A stretch of DNA of 64,000 nt from Rhizobium sp. CFBP 8762 (GTDB taxonomy: Bacteria; Pseudomonadota; Alphaproteobacteria; Rhizobiales; Rhizobiaceae), in the NCBI RefSeq assembly GCF_014841565.1, contig NZ_JACYUD010000002.1, positions 40,627-104,626 on the forward strand. The letters run 5' to 3'. The translations under genes were made by a program, and so were the position numbers. Shown in pieces: positions 17,331-26,510 of this stretch. Each line of letters starts with the position of its first letter. The first letter of the stretch is position 1. The notes beneath the pieces are model-generated. The model searched no databases and was not told the origin of the DNA. It saw only the letters and a program-made list of their open reading frames with translations.

Positions 17331-18674
17331 TCAGTTTACCAAAGTTGGCTCGGCTGTTTGGGACGGTTGTTGCGCGGTCTGCATTTTTATAGCGCAGAAG
17401 AAGGCAAATGCCCCGGTCAGAACGAAAAAAGCTTCGCCAATTGCCAGCCGATTGTTGGAGTTGCTGCCGATGGTGACCAGGAAATAAAAAATGGAAATCC
17501 AGTAGCATGTCCACGCACTTCGGCTGATCAAACCCCGGCGGTAGCATGCCCGTACCTGATTGAGGAATCCGATCAGGATGATATCAAACACGACAAGTCC
17601 AAACAGCCCGTGCCTCACGAGTATTTCGAGATAGGCATTGTGCATCAGCGTGAAGCCAACGGATGCATATTGCGTTTGGTCCCAAAGGCGAATCCAGCTG
17701 TTACCGTGACCGACCCATGGAGCAGCGGAAAACAGCTCCCACGCATTGGACCAGATCTGCAGCCGCGCGTTCATGGAGAACGGGACGTCCGGCGATCGAA
17801 TCGCTTCGGTCAAGCGTTGGCCAACGGCTTCTCCCGTCGCAATATCCTCAACAATATCAATGGCGGAAACGGCAGTCGGCCCTGCCGTATGCCACATATT
17901 GTCTCGGGACACCGACACACCAATAACCATAACGGCAACGAAGCCACCCGCCAGCGCCACGCCGACCCTTCGGCTAACACGGATGTGAGTCATGGCCGAG
18001 ATCGCGATCAAAGGGATGGCCAGTGCCATGGCAAGCCAGACACCTTTGGATTTTGAACCGAAAATATTAAACAGGCAGAGAATCTGGATCAGTGGCGAGA
18101 TGGCGCAGGCCACCTTTCCCATCCAGCTGGCGTTGATCCCCCGTGAGATCCAATACATCAGCCAGTAGAAGGCGCCAATTGTGAGAAAGCCGCAAGCGAC
18201 AGCCCCGTGGATCTGATTTTTATGCAGAAGCGGCGTAACGTTAACACCGGTTATGATCGTTCTGTATTGGGTGGTGACCAGCAAACACATAAGGGTCACG
18301 ATGAAAAAAATGGAAATTGTTTCCGCCAGACGGTGGCGTACTTGATACAGGGCGACGCCTAGAATGGGAAAAAACATAGGAAATACATAGAGCCATTCCG
18401 ACGAGCCCTTGTCATGCAGCGGCGTCATCGCCAAAAGCCAGACAAAGCGGGTGAAGGCATACAAGCCCCACCCCATACACAACCAAGCCAGCCAATTGAC
18501 CCGGACGAAAGCAAGCTCACGCCGAAAAGCAGCGCTGCCCAGTGCCGCCAGCAGCAGCATCGCATAGCGATACGCATCGCTTTCCACCAAAGCAGCGGAC
18601 AGGATGACAGCCCACAGGAAACACATCGCAGCCATTGTTCCATGGACACGTGTTCTAATGCCGGTTTTGACCAT
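17331..18674 (-). CDS. O-antigen ligase / polymerase-like membrane protein (Wzy/WaaL fold)
   Basis: 447 residues from ATG 18674, chosen because AGGATG precedes it and it lies just after the upstream stop at 18679; a longer frame reaches 18746 but overlaps that gene. About ten to twelve helices are present. A large periplasmic loop of about 100 residues includes MNARLQIWSNAWELFSAAPWVGHGNSW and HNAYLEILVRHGLFGLVVF, matching the O-antigen ligase domain (invariant RxxxW and H with GxGxxW). It would join or polymerise surface glycan at the periplasmic face. Probably co-transcribed with the upstream family 25 glycosyltransferase. Confidence 0.82.
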   Translation of the reverse strand: MVKTGIRTRVHGTMAAMCFLWAVILSAALVESDAYRYAMLLLAALGSAAFRRELAFVRVNWLAWLCMGWGLYAFTRFVWLLAMTPLHDKGSSEWLYVFPMFFPILGVALYQVRHRLAETISIFFIVTLMCLLVTTQYRTIITGVNVTPLLHKNQIHGAVACGFLTIGAFYWLMYWISRGINASWMGKVACAISPLIQILCLFNIFGSKSKGVWLAMALAIPLIAISAMTHIRVSRRVGVALAGGFVAVMVIGVSVSRDNMWHTAGPTAVSAIDIVEDIATGEAVGQRLTEAIRSPDVPFSMNARLQIWSNAWELFSAAPWVGHGNSWIRLWDQTQYASVGFTLMHNAYLEILVRHGLFGLVVFDIILIGFLNQVRACYRRGLISRSAWTCYWISIFYFLVTIGSNSNNRLAIGEAFFVLTGAFAFFCAIKMQTAQQPSQTAEPTLVN

Positions 18675-18678
18675 ACAT

Positions 18679-19425
18679 TCACATCCTGAGCGCGTAAGCG
18701 ATCCGACAGAGATAATCGCGAGCGCGAAACAGGTGTGTCGTAACACGCTTAAGGCGAGGAATCTTGGTTTTTCGATATTGTGACGAGTTTCCGATGGCCG
18801 TATCCCGTCGGTAAGGCCCCAGTGTGGTCACGTTGTGCTGGACGGTGAACGTTTCCACGCCGGTCTCCCAACCGCGCTCCAGCGCTATGTCGTAAGGTAG
18901 TTTCATGGTTGCAATGGCGCTCAGCAACGATGCAGCGCCTGTTCGTGTTACATAATAGCAGGCAGCAGAACCTTGCGGACCATGCAGGCAGCGCCCTACC
19001 CTGTCGCCCAACGTGGTTTTCAGCTTTTGACGAAACCCGCGCGCGCGATTGTTGAGCAGCTTGACAATGCCGGCTTGCGGCAGGGCATCATGGATCGCCA
19101 AGGCACGATCTATAATATCCGGCCTTAGTTCTGCATCGTCTTCCATGACGATAGCGATCTCAACCTCTTTAGGTGTTTGTAGAAAAGCCTGCATAACGTT
19201 CAGATGGCTGCGGTAGCACCCGTATTCTCCCGGCATCATGACATGACCGTGCAAACGAAGAAAACTGGCTGTATCGGTATCGATACGGTCTTCCACCGGA
19301 ACACATGCGCCGTCGACGGCGGGAATACGTGTTAATGGTAAACCCATTTGCTGGGCCATTGTACTGACTCGTTGCCAGCGCTTTTCGGAGCGATCAAGAT
19401 TGATAATGTATATATTCGCTCGCAA
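18679..19425 (-). CDS. Glycosyltransferase family 25 (LPS-type)
   Basis: 248 residues. No ATG is available near the start; TTG 19425 is chosen because AAGGTGAG lies six bases upstream and translation then begins just before the family start IYIINLDRSEKRW. An earlier in-frame TTG is at 19452. Family 25 signs are INLDRS, PGEYGCYRSHLNVMQAFL and the metal/sugar motif VMEDDAEL. Relatives transfer galactose or glucose to lipooligosaccharide core in the cytosol. The next gene, an O-antigen ligase-like protein, starts four bases later. Confidence 0.85.
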   Translation of the reverse strand: MRANIYIINLDRSEKRWQRVSTMAQQMGLPLTRIPAVDGACVPVEDRIDTDTASFLRLHGHVMMPGEYGCYRSHLNVMQAFLQTPKEVEIAIVMEDDAELRPDIIDRALAIHDALPQAGIVKLLNNRARGFRQKLKTTLGDRVGRCLHGPQGSAACYYVTRTGAASLLSAIATMKLPYDIALERGWETGVETFTVQHNVTTLGPYRRDTAIGNSSQYRKTKIPRLKRVTTHLFRARDYLCRIAYALRM

Positions 19426-19787
19426 AGACGACTCACCTTGTTCCGATTGCAATTGCGTCGTTCCAAACGCGTACTAGATCATATGCGGCAAAACGAATTA
19501 ACAAATAAGTCCACTGTGTGCTAAGCGACGGTTACATTCAATATGCGGAATATTTCATAGAGTTATTTCAGTCACAGAAGTGACTGGCGTCTATATACAA
19601 GTAAATTAGCCACATCTACCCCCCAAGATCGGGGGGAACCGTCGGAGACCCGCTTAAAACGTTTTTTGCGAGTTGGTATTTGAAAAGCTCTGTCATACGA
19701 TACGGAGCCGATGGACGGATGAACCTCCAATCGACCGCAAGCGCCCGGTTGAGTGACGGCATGGTGGCGACGAGGGACTGAACCCAT
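19426..19787. other. Intergenic region without a recognised gene
   Basis: This 362-bp divergent spacer lies between the glycosyltransferase and the transglutaminase-like gene. It contains an AT-rich part (about 19480-19570), a small hairpin CAGTCAC/GTGACTG at 19569-19586, and a C6/G6 hairpin at 19619-19636. The promoters of both flanking genes should be here. I see no convincing coding frame. Confidence 0.5.
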
Positions 19788-20633
19788 ATGCTAATTCGCT
19801 ACGGCTATGACATTACCGTTTACTGCTATGGGCCGACGCCTATGGTGACGCAGCTTGCACCGCGACGGGAACGCGCAGCGGATGTGCGCTCACCGGATGT
19901 CATCGTGACCAATCCGCCCATTGAAACGACGACCTATCTCGATCTTTTCGGCAACACATGTCGCCGTTTCATCGCCCCCGCTGGCCGTTTGCAAATCTGG
20001 GGCGATGGCAGCATGGAAGACAGCGGCGAGTTGGACCCCTTCCACCCGGAAGCACAGGAAGTGCCCGTCGGTGATCTGCCCGATGAGTGCCTTCTTTACC
20101 TGACGGGCAGCCGCTATTGCGAGACCGATCGGTTGAGCCAGATTGCGTGGGATCTATTCGGGCAAATTGCACCCGGCTGGGGGCGCGTTCAGGCCATTTG
20201 CGATTTCGTCAATCAACATATCACGTTCAGCTATCAGAATGCCCGCTCAACCCGCACGGCACTGGATGCCTATCAGGAGCAGATCGGCGTATGCCGGGAT
20301 TTTGCCCATCTGGCCATTGCGTTTTGCCGGTGCCTGAACATTCCGGCCCGTTACGTCAATGGCCATCTGGGTGACATCGGCGTGCCGTTGTTGAACCCGA
20401 TGGACTATAGCGCGTGGATGGAAGTGTATCTCGGTGGTCAGTGGCACACATTCGATCCGCGCAACAACAAGCGTCGAATCGGTCGTATCGTCGTCGCCTA
20501 TGGTCGCGATGCGGCGGATGTTCCGCTGATCATCTCATTTGGACCCCATGATCTGACCAATTTCCGGGTGTGGACCTACGAGATCAACGAGGACATCGAA
20601 CCGACCCATCAGGGCTCGGAACCTCCGTTGTAA
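19788..20633 (+). CDS. Transglutaminase-like cysteine peptidase-fold protein, His position replaced by Ser
   Basis: 281 residues from ATG 19788; an in-frame stop lies just upstream. The N-terminal ~95 residues are the beta-rich bacterial transglutaminase-like domain; the papain-like core follows, with catalytic Cys in GVCRDFAHL and the aspartate in WHTFDPRNN. Where the second transglutaminase here has HAW, this one has SAW (DYSAWMEVYL). I recall FSAW-type sequences in a rhizobial subfamily, so this may be a subfamily trait rather than damage. No signal peptide, hence cytosolic. Its 3' end overlaps the opposite-strand second transglutaminase gene by 50 bases. Confidence 0.82.
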   Translation: MLIRYGYDITVYCYGPTPMVTQLAPRRERAADVRSPDVIVTNPPIETTTYLDLFGNTCRRFIAPAGRLQIWGDGSMEDSGELDPFHPEAQEVPVGDLPDECLLYLTGSRYCETDRLSQIAWDLFGQIAPGWGRVQAICDFVNQHITFSYQNARSTRTALDAYQEQIGVCRDFAHLAIAFCRCLNIPARYVNGHLGDIGVPLLNPMDYSAWMEVYLGGQWHTFDPRNNKRRIGRIVVAYGRDAADVPLIISFGPHDLTNFRVWTYEINEDIEPTHQGSEPPL

Positions 20634-21492
20634 CATTCACCTGTACCGACATTCCAGCGTAGTCGCTCGCATCCCCGCTGTAGCTGCCCGTTAAAGGAGC
20701 AGCCTGGCGGGAATGCCTCGCCACCGCCACTCGAATCAGGTCGCGGTTGCCGACAATGCCATTGGTTGGATCGAACTCGACCCATCCAGCCCCTGGAAGA
20801 TAAATCTGGCACCACGCGTGGGTGGACCCGCCCCCGAGGTTGCTTGCCCCGTCCCGGTCCGGCACGTAGATATAACCGGTTACAAACCGCGCGGCCAAAC
20901 CCAGTGCGCGCGCGGCCTCCATCATCAACAGTGCAAAATCACGACAGGTTCCGCGCCGGGCCTGCAACGTCTGCACCGGTGTCTGGGTGCCGCTCTCCAC
21001 CCGTCGGGCATAGACAAACCCCTCGCGAATGGCATAGCACATCGTCATGAGAAGACGTCCGGTCTCGGTTGGCTGGCCGACCCGAAGAAACTGCCGCGCC
21101 CATTTTTCGACCTCGTTCTTGGGGTCGGGGTAATGGCGCTCGATGGTGCGCTCGAGATCAGGCAATTCCTGCATGTCGTAAACAAAAGGATAGGTCAGTG
21201 CGGCTTCGTCAATCTCGAGCTGCAAGTCTACCTGTGGTGTGTGTTCCAGCCGTATCAAGGTTTCAAATCGCAGTGTTGTCGCCGGGGTTGTGAAACCCAC
21301 CAGCGCAACGCAGTTTCCAAAAACATCGTGAATCCAGCGCACATAGGCAGGCTCAGGCTCTACGTTCAGCGTGGCTTCCAGCAAAAGCTGATCAAAACTG
21401 TCGCGCGGCCGGAACATCAGTCGATGCTCACCGAACGAAACCGGCTTTTTATAATGGTATTCCGTGATGTGCCGAACGGCAAAAATGGTCAT
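20584..21492 (-). CDS. Transglutaminase-like protein with intact Cys-His-Asp triad
   Basis: 302 residues from ATG 21492, where homology-like sequence begins (FAVRHITEYHYKKPVSFGEHRLMFRPRD); frames opening at 21555 or 21582 add a basic stretch unlike the family. The N-terminal beta domain is followed by the core with Cys in RRGTCRDFALLMMEAARALG, His in STHAWCQIYL and Asp in WVEFDPTNG. Such proteins are predicted cytosolic peptidases or amidases, often next to circularly permuted ATP-grasp and alpha-E genes; those partners are absent here. Convergent with, and overlapping, the neighbouring transglutaminase-like gene. Confidence 0.85.
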   Translation of the reverse strand: MTIFAVRHITEYHYKKPVSFGEHRLMFRPRDSFDQLLLEATLNVEPEPAYVRWIHDVFGNCVALVGFTTPATTLRFETLIRLEHTPQVDLQLEIDEAALTYPFVYDMQELPDLERTIERHYPDPKNEVEKWARQFLRVGQPTETGRLLMTMCYAIREGFVYARRVESGTQTPVQTLQARRGTCRDFALLMMEAARALGLAARFVTGYIYVPDRDGASNLGGGSTHAWCQIYLPGAGWVEFDPTNGIVGNRDLIRVAVARHSRQAAPLTGSYSGDASDYAGMSVQVNVTTEVPSPDGSVRCPR

Positions 21493-21681
21493 GGTACGGG
21501 CTGCTTTGCGTTGCCGGCGAGCAATGGCTTGAGGGAGGAAGCGGGTGCGGTTCATACCATGAAATAAAAGTGCGACAAACAAAAGTTCGTATCACAGAAG
21601 CAGTCGTAAACCTGTCGACATTTAACGCTGCGCCGCGATATCCTATATAAACACAGGATAACCCGAGACAAGGAGACCTGA

Positions 21682-22596
21682 ATGAGCCGCGATCCCTATG
21701 AGATACTGGGCGTAGCGCGGGACGCCACGCAGAAGGATGTGCAGAGTGCGTTTCGCAAACTGGCGAAAAAATATCATCCCGATTTGAACCCAGGCGATAC
21801 CAAAGCGGAAGCACGTTTCAAGGAGATTTCGACAGCAAACGAAATTCTTGGCGACGAGGAAAAGCGCAAACGTTTCGACCGCGGCGAAATCGATATGGAC
21901 GGAACCGAACAGGCACCGCGCAGCTACTATCGCGATTATGCCAATGCCGGTTCCAGCCGCAGTGCCTACGGCGATGCGAAGGGGTTTTCAAACTTTGGAG
22001 ACCCGGAAGATATCTTCTCCAGTTTCTTTTCCCGACGTGGAGGCGATGGCGCGTCCTCGCGGGCTAAGGGGCAGGATCGGCAGTATTCCATGGAGGTGGA
22101 TTTCATCGACGCGGTAACGGGGACCAAAACACAAATCAAATTGGCAGAAGGCCCCGCCCTCGATATTCAGATTCCTCCAGGAACGCGGGACGGCCAGACG
22201 CTGCGGTTGCGCGGCAAGGGCGACGCAGGTTTCGGTGGTCAGAAAGGCGACGCGCTGATTGACATTCATGTCCGGCCTCATCGTTTCTACACCCGCGACG
22301 GAGATGACATCCGGCTTGATTTGCCAATTAGCCTAGGTGAGGCGGTTCTGGGCGGCAAAATCAGGGTGCCGACGCCATCTGGCCCGGTCAGCGTGACGCT
22401 GCCTGCACATTCCAACAGCGGAAAGGTGCTGAGGTTAAAGGGCAAAGGTGTTCCAAAAGTCAAAGGCGGTAGCGGGGATGTGTATGTGACGCTGAAGGTA
22501 ACGCTGCCGGAGAAATCCGACACCGAGCTGTCGGATTTTATCACCCAGTGGCAGGCTGCGCATTCATACGATCCTCGCAAAGGTATGGGAGAGTGA
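21682..22596 (+). CDS. cbpA: J-domain co-chaperone, CbpA type
   Basis: 304 residues. The J domain occupies residues 3-70 with the DnaK-stimulating HPD motif at 32-34 (KKYHPDLNP). A low-complexity linker follows, then two C-terminal beta-barrel client-binding domains (VDFIDAVTGTKTQI... and VTLPAHSNSGKVLRLKGKG). There is no cysteine-rich zinc finger, so it is class B like E. coli CbpA rather than DnaJ. A ribosome-binding site AAGGAGA precedes the start. It is followed three bases later by a CbpM-like gene, the classical cbpAM pair. Confidence 0.92.
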   Translation: MSRDPYEILGVARDATQKDVQSAFRKLAKKYHPDLNPGDTKAEARFKEISTANEILGDEEKRKRFDRGEIDMDGTEQAPRSYYRDYANAGSSRSAYGDAKGFSNFGDPEDIFSSFFSRRGGDGASSRAKGQDRQYSMEVDFIDAVTGTKTQIKLAEGPALDIQIPPGTRDGQTLRLRGKGDAGFGGQKGDALIDIHVRPHRFYTRDGDDIRLDLPISLGEAVLGGKIRVPTPSGPVSVTLPAHSNSGKVLRLKGKGVPKVKGGSGDVYVTLKVTLPEKSDTELSDFITQWQAAHSYDPRKGMGE

Positions 22597-22599
22597 GCG

Positions 22600-22914
22600 A
22601 TGAATCGACTGGAATTCTGCGAGTACCTGCATGTTGAACAGGGGATCGTTGATGTCTGGGTTGCGCAGGCGTGGCTTATCCCGGATATCAGCGGTGGCGA
22701 AGCCTTCTTTCGCGATTCGGACCTGGCCCGAGCGCGGCTTATTCTGGACCTGTCCGAGCGTATGGGTCTGAACGAGCCGGGTGTCGATGTTGTGATGGAC
22801 TTGGTTGATCAACTGCACAGTCTTCATGCGGTGCTGACAAATATTATATCGGCTATCGAGGTGCAGGAACCCGACGTGAAGATCAGCATCCTCCGCCACG
22901 CTCGGGAACGCTAG
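22600..22914 (+). CDS. cbpM: CbpM-like modulator of the J-domain protein
   Basis: 104 residues. The protein begins LEFCEYLHVEQGIVDVWVAQAWLIPD, a MerR-like winged-helix start, and continues with helical ARARLILDLSERMGLNEPGVDVVMDLVDQL. This matches the CbpM family, which binds the J domain of CbpA and blocks its co-chaperone and DNA-binding activity. It starts three bases after cbpA. The name rests mainly on size, helix layout and linkage. Confidence 0.85.
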   Translation: MNRLEFCEYLHVEQGIVDVWVAQAWLIPDISGGEAFFRDSDLARARLILDLSERMGLNEPGVDVVMDLVDQLHSLHAVLTNIISAIEVQEPDVKISILRHARER

Positions 22915-22927
22915 CGGTGGTTGACCC

Positions 22928-23656
22928 ATGTTGATCCGCCAAGGTGTTGACCGCGATGAACGGATTGATCGTCGGTTGGCCATGTCGCTTGCCGGTATTG
23001 CGGGTGCGCTCAATGCCGCTGCGTTCTATGCAGTCGGTTTTTTTGCAGCAAACATGACCGGCAACGTTTCATTGCTCTCAGACCATATCGCTCTTGGTGA
23101 CTGGATATCCGGATTTTTCTACCTGTTTGTGGTTCTCGTTTTTATTCTTGGGGCGGTCGTTTCTACGGTCGCTATCGATGCAGGCCGAAGCCGCCATCTC
23201 GGGGCCATTTACGCCTATTGTATACTTGCCGAAGCGTTTCTGCTTGCATTGCTGGGCGCGGCAGATCTCTGGTTGCTGTCCACCTTGCGCGCCCCGGTGC
23301 TTGTGCTAGGGCTGGCGTTTTTGATGGGGCTACAAAACGCCGTGGTGACCCGTATTTCCGATGCGCGTGTCCGGGCCACGCATGTCTCGGGTATGGCAAC
23401 GGATATCGGTATCGAACTTGGCATGGCACTGGATATTGCACGCGGTCGGGTTCACGACGCAGAAGCCGCTCAAAACCGCTCCAAATTGCTTCTGCATGTG
23501 TACACGGTTCTGGCATTTCTGATCGGGGGTGTCGCTGGTGTGCTGGTGTACCGTATAACGGGCGGATGGCTGCTTATCGCAGCAGCGGCGCTGCTTGTTG
23601 CAATCGCTTTCTCAGGCATTGCAGACGTTCGCCGTCAGAGGCGCACAGGAAATTAA
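22928..23656 (+). CDS. DUF1275 (YoaK-type) membrane protein
   Basis: 242 residues and six to seven membrane helices. Family marks are the opening LAGIAGALNAAAFYAVGFFAANMTGNVSLL (a glycine-rich first helix with MTGN), FLMGLQNAVVTRIS, and RATHVSGMATDIGIELG. Function is unknown. It follows cbpM by 13 bases on the same strand, which may only reflect close packing. Its stop nearly abuts the convergent DUF2938-like gene. Confidence 0.85.
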   Translation: MLIRQGVDRDERIDRRLAMSLAGIAGALNAAAFYAVGFFAANMTGNVSLLSDHIALGDWISGFFYLFVVLVFILGAVVSTVAIDAGRSRHLGAIYAYCILAEAFLLALLGAADLWLLSTLRAPVLVLGLAFLMGLQNAVVTRISDARVRATHVSGMATDIGIELGMALDIARGRVHDAEAAQNRSKLLLHVYTVLAFLIGGVAGVLVYRITGGWLLIAAAALLVAIAFSGIADVRRQRRTGN

Positions 23657-23659
23657 GGG

Positions 23660-24139
23660 TCAACGAACCAGCAGGGCGGTACAATACAGGCCAACCGCGA
23701 ATACAATATGCGCCAGTATGTTGAGGCTTCGGACCTTGTTGGAGTTTGGCGTTTTGGAAGCAGCCCAACCCAGCCCCAAGCCCGGTTGCAACAGGAACCA
23801 TCCTGCCCCCACGGTGATGAGGCCGAATATCAGAGCAGGCAGGAAAGTTGGATTTGCAAGCCACTGCGTTCCAGTAAACACCACCAGCAGAAACGCGTAG
23901 ACAATACCAACACCATAATGGCCGATCCATCCTAACGCCAACTCACCGCTGTAAGGCGGAGCATCCGCGATACTGTCGTGAAACACTTTGCCGCTTTTCA
24001 GGTGCCAGAACCAGCGCCCAACAGGTGCCCAGTTTGCACGCGCTTGGCCAAAAAATGCCGCCAGTATCAACGCCCAGATGTCCATCAATACGGTCGCGCC
24101 AATACCAATCGCAACACACCGCCAGAAAATATCGATCAT
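23660..24139 (-). CDS. DUF2938-like integral membrane protein
   Basis: 159 residues from ATG 24139; an in-frame extension to 24172 lacks a ribosome-binding site. Four membrane helices are visible. The first contains GIGATVLMDIWALILAAFFG and the middle PYSGELALGWIGHYGVGIVYAFLLV, features I associate with DUF2938. Function unknown. Convergent with the DUF1275 gene, three bases apart. Confidence 0.7.
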   Translation of the reverse strand: MIDIFWRCVAIGIGATVLMDIWALILAAFFGQARANWAPVGRWFWHLKSGKVFHDSIADAPPYSGELALGWIGHYGVGIVYAFLLVVFTGTQWLANPTFLPALIFGLITVGAGWFLLQPGLGLGWAASKTPNSNKVRSLNILAHIVFAVGLYCTALLVR

Positions 24140-24218
24140 GAACTGCCCCGAAATGAAAGTCCCACAAGACAATCATCTCAGACAGTTAGATGCAAGAGGC
24201 GGCGATTTCGATTTTCTT

Positions 24219-26216
24219 TTAAACTTCTGCAAGAGCGTTGGTTTTGAACCGTGGACGCGCCATTTTTCGCAGCACAGGCTTCAACTTGACGGGACCGACT
24301 TCACTCAAGGCCGCTTTCACAGCTTCGGTGAGCGTGATGGCGACGAAGTCCGCATTGATATCCGCGGCTTCGATCACGGGATAATCCTGCCCGTTGCACG
24401 ACGGCATCAGGATGCCAACACGCACATCCGGGTTCAGCCGCTTCATCCGTCGCACCGCCAGACGGGCATGGGACTTTGAGCCGCCGTTGAGGAATGTGAT
24501 CACCACCGTATCCAGAGCTTTGATCGGCAACTGTCCAATGGAGCGATTATCGGTGGTAAAATGTTCGGCCAGTGTCGCTTCCGCTCCCTGTATTTCCAGA
24601 GTTTGAGACAGCATGGCAGCGGCGGCATCGTCAATTGCACCTCGTCCGCCGATACACAGAATTGTGCGACCCGTACCATCAGGAAGTTCGAGTTCGGCCG
24701 CCTCAGGATCGATATCGCTCGCGTCGTTCTCATCCTCATCTTCGTTTTCTTCCTCGGTTGCGGTATCCGAGAGATTGTCGACGAGCGTCATAGCACTGCT
24801 TGCAAACAAGTCGATCTGTTGATCTGACATCACCCCACGCTGTCTATCCCGCTCCCCGAGCAGCAATGCGGGTAAACCAACCTGATCATAGTAGTCAACC
24901 AGGTATTCTTCTTCCAAAAATTCCTCGGCATTATCCGTTGCTTCATTCGGATCGCCGGACAGCAGGCGTTGATACAGCTTCTCCTGCGGCTCCAGCACCG
25001 GCTCATTGCCCAGCAGAACGTCAAGGAAACTGAACTGCGGAACGTAGCGCCCCAGAACGACCAGACATACTGTCAGCGGTGTTGATAGCATAAGCCCTAA
25101 CGGTCCCCACAGCCACGACCAGAAAATCGCTGAAATGATGATTGCCAAGGGAGACAGCCCTGTATGCGAACCATACAGCCAAGGCTCCACAACGTTGTTG
25201 CTCACAAGTTCCGTAACGATGAACAGCGTTGCCACCCACAGCAACAACGACCAGCCGGGCGCAATGGCCAGTGCCAGAAACAGCGGCAAAACCATGCCAA
25301 TCACTGGTCCGATATAGGGCACAAAGCGCAGCACCAGCGTCAGCAGCCCCCAGAGGATAGCGTTGGGTATGCCCAGAAGCCAAAGGCCAATCGTAATCGG
25401 CAGAGCGTAAAGACAATTCACCACCAGTTGCATGAGTAAATATTTGCCGACGCGTTTGCCTGCATCTTGTAGCGCGGCTGTCGTGCGGTGCAGATCGCCC
25501 AGTCCGACCAGACGAATGAACCGGTCCCGCAAGTCCTCGCGCTCCAGCAGCATAAAGACGACAAGCACGATCACCAGACCAGCCGTAGCAAATGGGCTGA
25601 TCAAGGGCAGAATGAAGTTGCCAAGGGTCTGGATCGGGTTTGACCGGGAGACGATCTCCACCGGCATCGGTTCGCGCTGTGGCACGGCCGGTGTAGGCTC
25701 GGCCTGGCTCTCGGTGGCACTGTACTGCATCTCCGCACCAACCCGCTCAACGATCTTGCTGATGTGGTCGAATACGCCGTTACCAGCCCCCGCTTGCCGA
25801 AGAGCCTGAACCTTTTCGACAATGTTACGCTGGTAGGTCGGTATATTTTCAGCCAGATTCGCAACTTGAGTAGCAACAACAAAACTGAAAAGCCCGATTG
25901 CACAGAACGACGATACAACAGCGATGATGACGGCAGCGATTTTTGGTACTGAGCGCTTGCGCAGGAACGATACAATTGGTGCAAGCGTGAAGGTCAAAAG
26001 CAACGACAGTGCAAGCGGTACGAAAATTTCCTGCCCAACGCGTAAGATGACCGCCACACCAATGAGTATCAGAATGGTACGACCAGACAGCGCACGGCTT
26101 GCCAGCGTCTCGTCTCCTACATACACATCCGGCCGTCCCCCCGAAACGAGCTTCGAAACACCCTTATCCACGGTCATCCCCATTTTTGTCTGAACTTGCC
26201 CGCCCGCCTCGGCCAC
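24219..26216 (-). CDS. AI-2E family transporter with C-terminal acidic linker and Rossmann-like domain
   Basis: 665 residues in the longest frame (GTG 26216; ATGs at 26183 and 26177 are possible). Residues ~45-400 are the PF01594-type body: N-terminal helices, a variable loop, then LPITIGLWLLGIPNAILWGLLTLVLRFVPYIGPVIG split over two helices and SPLAIIISAIFWSWLWGPLG. Usual members stop near 370. Here ~90 mostly polar residues, an acidic stretch (TEEENEDEDENDASD, ~490-505) and a globular domain from ~514 follow (RTILCIGGRG, TVVITFLNGG, VRVGILMPS) with alternating strands and helices. The transported substrate is unknown; AI-2 itself is unlikely by default. Confidence 0.82.
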   Translation of the reverse strand: MAEAGGQVQTKMGMTVDKGVSKLVSGGRPDVYVGDETLASRALSGRTILILIGVAVILRVGQEIFVPLALSLLLTFTLAPIVSFLRKRSVPKIAAVIIAVVSSFCAIGLFSFVVATQVANLAENIPTYQRNIVEKVQALRQAGAGNGVFDHISKIVERVGAEMQYSATESQAEPTPAVPQREPMPVEIVSRSNPIQTLGNFILPLISPFATAGLVIVLVVFMLLEREDLRDRFIRLVGLGDLHRTTAALQDAGKRVGKYLLMQLVVNCLYALPITIGLWLLGIPNAILWGLLTLVLRFVPYIGPVIGMVLPLFLALAIAPGWSLLLWVATLFIVTELVSNNVVEPWLYGSHTGLSPLAIIISAIFWSWLWGPLGLMLSTPLTVCLVVLGRYVPQFSFLDVLLGNEPVLEPQEKLYQRLLSGDPNEATDNAEEFLEEEYLVDYYDQVGLPALLLGERDRQRGVMSDQQIDLFASSAMTLVDNLSDTATEEENEDEDENDASDIDPEAAELELPDGTGRTILCIGGRGAIDDAAAAMLSQTLEIQGAEATLAEHFTTDNRSIGQLPIKALDTVVITFLNGGSKSHARLAVRRMKRLNPDVRVGILMPSCNGQDYPVIEAADINADFVAITLTEAVKAALSEVGPVKLKPVLRKMARPRFKTNALAEV

Positions 26217-26510
26217 ATTCGGGGCAATATCACGCAGAACTTCGCTGCAAGCCGTTGGTTCCGTTGATTAGAGCGTATTTTGCTAAAAAATGAAATCTTG
26301 CTGCTAATGCCGAAGTTTACAGGCCGATATCTCCGGCATGGCCTTCGATCGTGGTTGACTGAAGTCTTCTTGACGATTTGCTGAAATTCCTGTTTAGACC
26401 CCCGGAATCTGGCTTGCAGCATCACAGAATCCGAGCGAAGGCCGAAGTTGTGTTTATGCGGCCTCTGATGTCACAAAACTAAACGTGGTGCTTGGGGAGG
26501 AGCTTTCTAA

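Noticed and set aside
19572..19787. 71-codon minus-strand frame in the 19.4-19.8 kb spacer
   Set aside because: No ribosome-binding site, no family resemblance, and it spans a C6/G6 hairpin.
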